Assembly: GCA_030065635.1 (NCBI GenBank)
Contig: JASJDJ010000009.1
Location: forward strand, 1-64,000
DNA length: 64,000 bases
Origin: Xenococcaceae cyanobacterium MO_188.B32
Lineage (GTDB): Bacteria; Cyanobacteriota; Cyanobacteriia; Cyanobacteriales; Xenococcaceae
Direction of reading: 5' to 3'
Below are positions 62,975 through 64,000 of the stretch, piece after piece (position 1 is the first letter of the stretch; each line of letters begins with the position of its first letter). Position numbers and translations under genes: made by a program. The notes under the pieces are model-generated. The model saw only the letters and a list, made by a program, of their open reading frames with translations, did not search any database and was not told the DNA's origin.

Positions 62975-64000
62975 ATGACCAATAATAAATATATCACTAA
63001 CAATTTGGATGGCTATCCCTTGTCATCAAGTCCACAGGGGGAATCAAGAGAGGCTCTCGACATCAATATAACTTCATATTTACTTAAAGTTAAAAGACGT
63101 TGGAAACCTGCTCTACTCGTGTTTTTTTTAACTGTAGCTGCTTCTGCGTTATTGGGTATTCAGCTTAAAAAAACTTATCAGGCAGAAGGAAAGCTTTTAT
63201 TCAAACAAAATAATGCTGCTTCTTTGACAGGGGTAGGAGAAGACTTAGGAACACTCAAACCTTTATTGAATAACCAAACCCCTTTAAGTACCCAAATTCA
63301 AGTCATTACTTCCGACCCAGTCTTGTTGCAAACTATCGAAAAACTACAATTAGAAGATGAGGAAGGAAATCCCCTCAATCCCGATACTTTAGAAAAAAAA
63401 TTAAATATCAAGCTAGTTGGTGGAACTGACGTAATACAAATATATTATAAAGATGAAGATCCAGAAATAGCAGCAGCAGTTGTTAATACATTGATGGATG
63501 TTTATATTAAAGAACAAATACGGGGAAATCAAGCAGAACCAGCCATTGCTAAAGAATTTATCAATAAACAACTACCACAAGTAGAGTCAAATGTGGCCAA
63601 AGCTGAGTCGGCTTTAAGAAGATTTAAAGAAGCTAACAATGTAATCGCTCTGCAAAAAGAAGCCGAATCTACCGTCCTGCAAATCGCCAATCTCAATCGA
63701 GATATTGCTAGCTTAGCTGCTCAACTACAGGGGACTGTAGCCCAGACTTCTACCCTTCAAGGTCAACTAGGTTTAAGCTTACAACAAGCGATCGCTCTCA
63801 ATCAGGTAGGTAATTCCCCTTCGGTTCAGAGTATTCTCGCTGAATTAGGAAACACTGAAGCCGAATTAGCTAGAGAAAGACAAAGATTTCAAGACCAACA
63901 TCCCAGTATTGTCAGTTTAGAAGCTAAAAAAGCCGATCTTAACCGCAAACTCAGACAAGAAATTAGACGAGGAGTAGGACAAGACCTAAATATTTCTCAG
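62975..64000 (+). CDS. Wzz/GumC-family polysaccharide chain-length/export protein (partial, runs off the window)
   Basis: 342 codons are open from ATG 62975 to the window edge. Residues about 25-50 (REALDINITSYLLKVKRRWK) lead into a first membrane span (about 49-66, ALLVFFLTVAASALLG), then a Wzz domain (TYQAEGKLLFKQNN, VITSDPVLLQTI, ADPEIAAAVVNTL-like segment) and long coiled-coil helices (about 200-340). Layout matches GumC/Wzc proteins that set chain length and drive export of exopolysaccharide; a C-terminal tyrosine kinase domain may follow beyond the window. Confidence 0.88.
   Translation, partial: MTNNKYITNNLDGYPLSSSPQGESREALDINITSYLLKVKRRWKPALLVFFLTVAASALLGIQLKKTYQAEGKLLFKQNNAASLTGVGEDLGTLKPLLNNQTPLSTQIQVITSDPVLLQTIEKLQLEDEEGNPLNPDTLEKKLNIKLVGGTDVIQIYYKDEDPEIAAAVVNTLMDVYIKEQIRGNQAEPAIAKEFINKQLPQVESNVAKAESALRRFKEANNVIALQKEAESTVLQIANLNRDIASLAAQLQGTVAQTSTLQGQLGLSLQQAIALNQVGNSPSVQSILAELGNTEAELARERQRFQDQHPSIVSLEAKKADLNRKLRQEIRRGVGQDLNISQ

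Noticed and set aside
1-64000. tRNA, rRNA or CRISPR arrays
   Set aside because: I looked for cloverleaf ends, rRNA-like conserved blocks and regularly spaced repeats and found none.

Overview
The window reads as cyanobacterial chromosome. Supporting signs are scattered HIP1 palindromes (GCGATCGC), a GrrA/GrrM cyclophane-peptide locus, DUF3102 and DUF928 proteins, a CHAT/TPR protein, an IcfG-type partner-switching module, two-partner secretion genes, RTX-type calcium-binding proteins, IS200/IS605 elements and many short palindromic repeats. I cannot name the species; the gene content would suit a filamentous or pleurocapsalean genome with a large accessory component.

Layout. 1-1750: C-terminal remnant of an Omp85/BamA-like gene, then a BASS-family transporter gene enclosed by two copies of the Omp85 3' end. 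1834-5097: RiPP locus (GrrP-like binding protein, GrrA precursor, GrrM radical SAM maturase, membrane hydroxylase). 5463-10368: a DUF3102 protein, a squalene/phytoene-synthase tail fragment and a four-gene set (two unknown proteins, a U32-like barrel protein, a DASS-family anion transporter). 10400-15287 (minus): LivK-like binding protein and CHAT/TPR protein. 15373-38339 (minus): a long co-directional run. It begins at its 3' end with a STAS protein and an AGE epimerase, and continues with a TMEM175-like channel, VOC, two DJ-1/PfpI, two MDR, AKR, two SnoaL-like, ABM, alpha/beta hydrolase, EthD, GMC oxidoreductase and ThDP decarboxylase genes. At its centre is a 2133-residue protein that joins SnoaL-like domains, beta-propeller repeats and an RTX tail. 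38340-39133: control region with a MITE-like insertion and a nested palindrome. 39134-45975 (plus): TpsB transporter, IS debris, a TnpB element, a DUF928 protein and a CHASE2 nucleotide cyclase. 46129-51619 (minus): IcfG-type phosphatase, HATPase kinase, STAS antagonist and GlgX. 51660-53720: IS200/IS605 element. 53723-60534 (minus): TpsA filamentous adhesin and a second RTX protein flanked by a structured repeat. 60888-62497 (minus): siroheme genes. 62975-64000: start of a Wzz/GumC-like exopolysaccharide gene.

How it fits together. AGE+STAS (15-17 kb) and GlgX+STAS+kinase+PP2C (46-52 kb) look like two parts of the compact icfG carbon-control cluster known from Synechocystis, here about 28 kb apart. 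The oxidoreductase run between them looks like a tailoring or detoxification pathway for a small carbonyl or aromatic compound; its giant secreted SnoaL/propeller/RTX protein is the most unusual item in the window. The TpsB at 39 kb and the TpsA at 54-57 kb are a plausible secretion pair. Repeats have repeatedly edited genes here: two in-frame palindromes in one tnpB, a repeat that supplies the end of the TpsA gene, and fragments of transposase, RTX and squalene-synthase genes.
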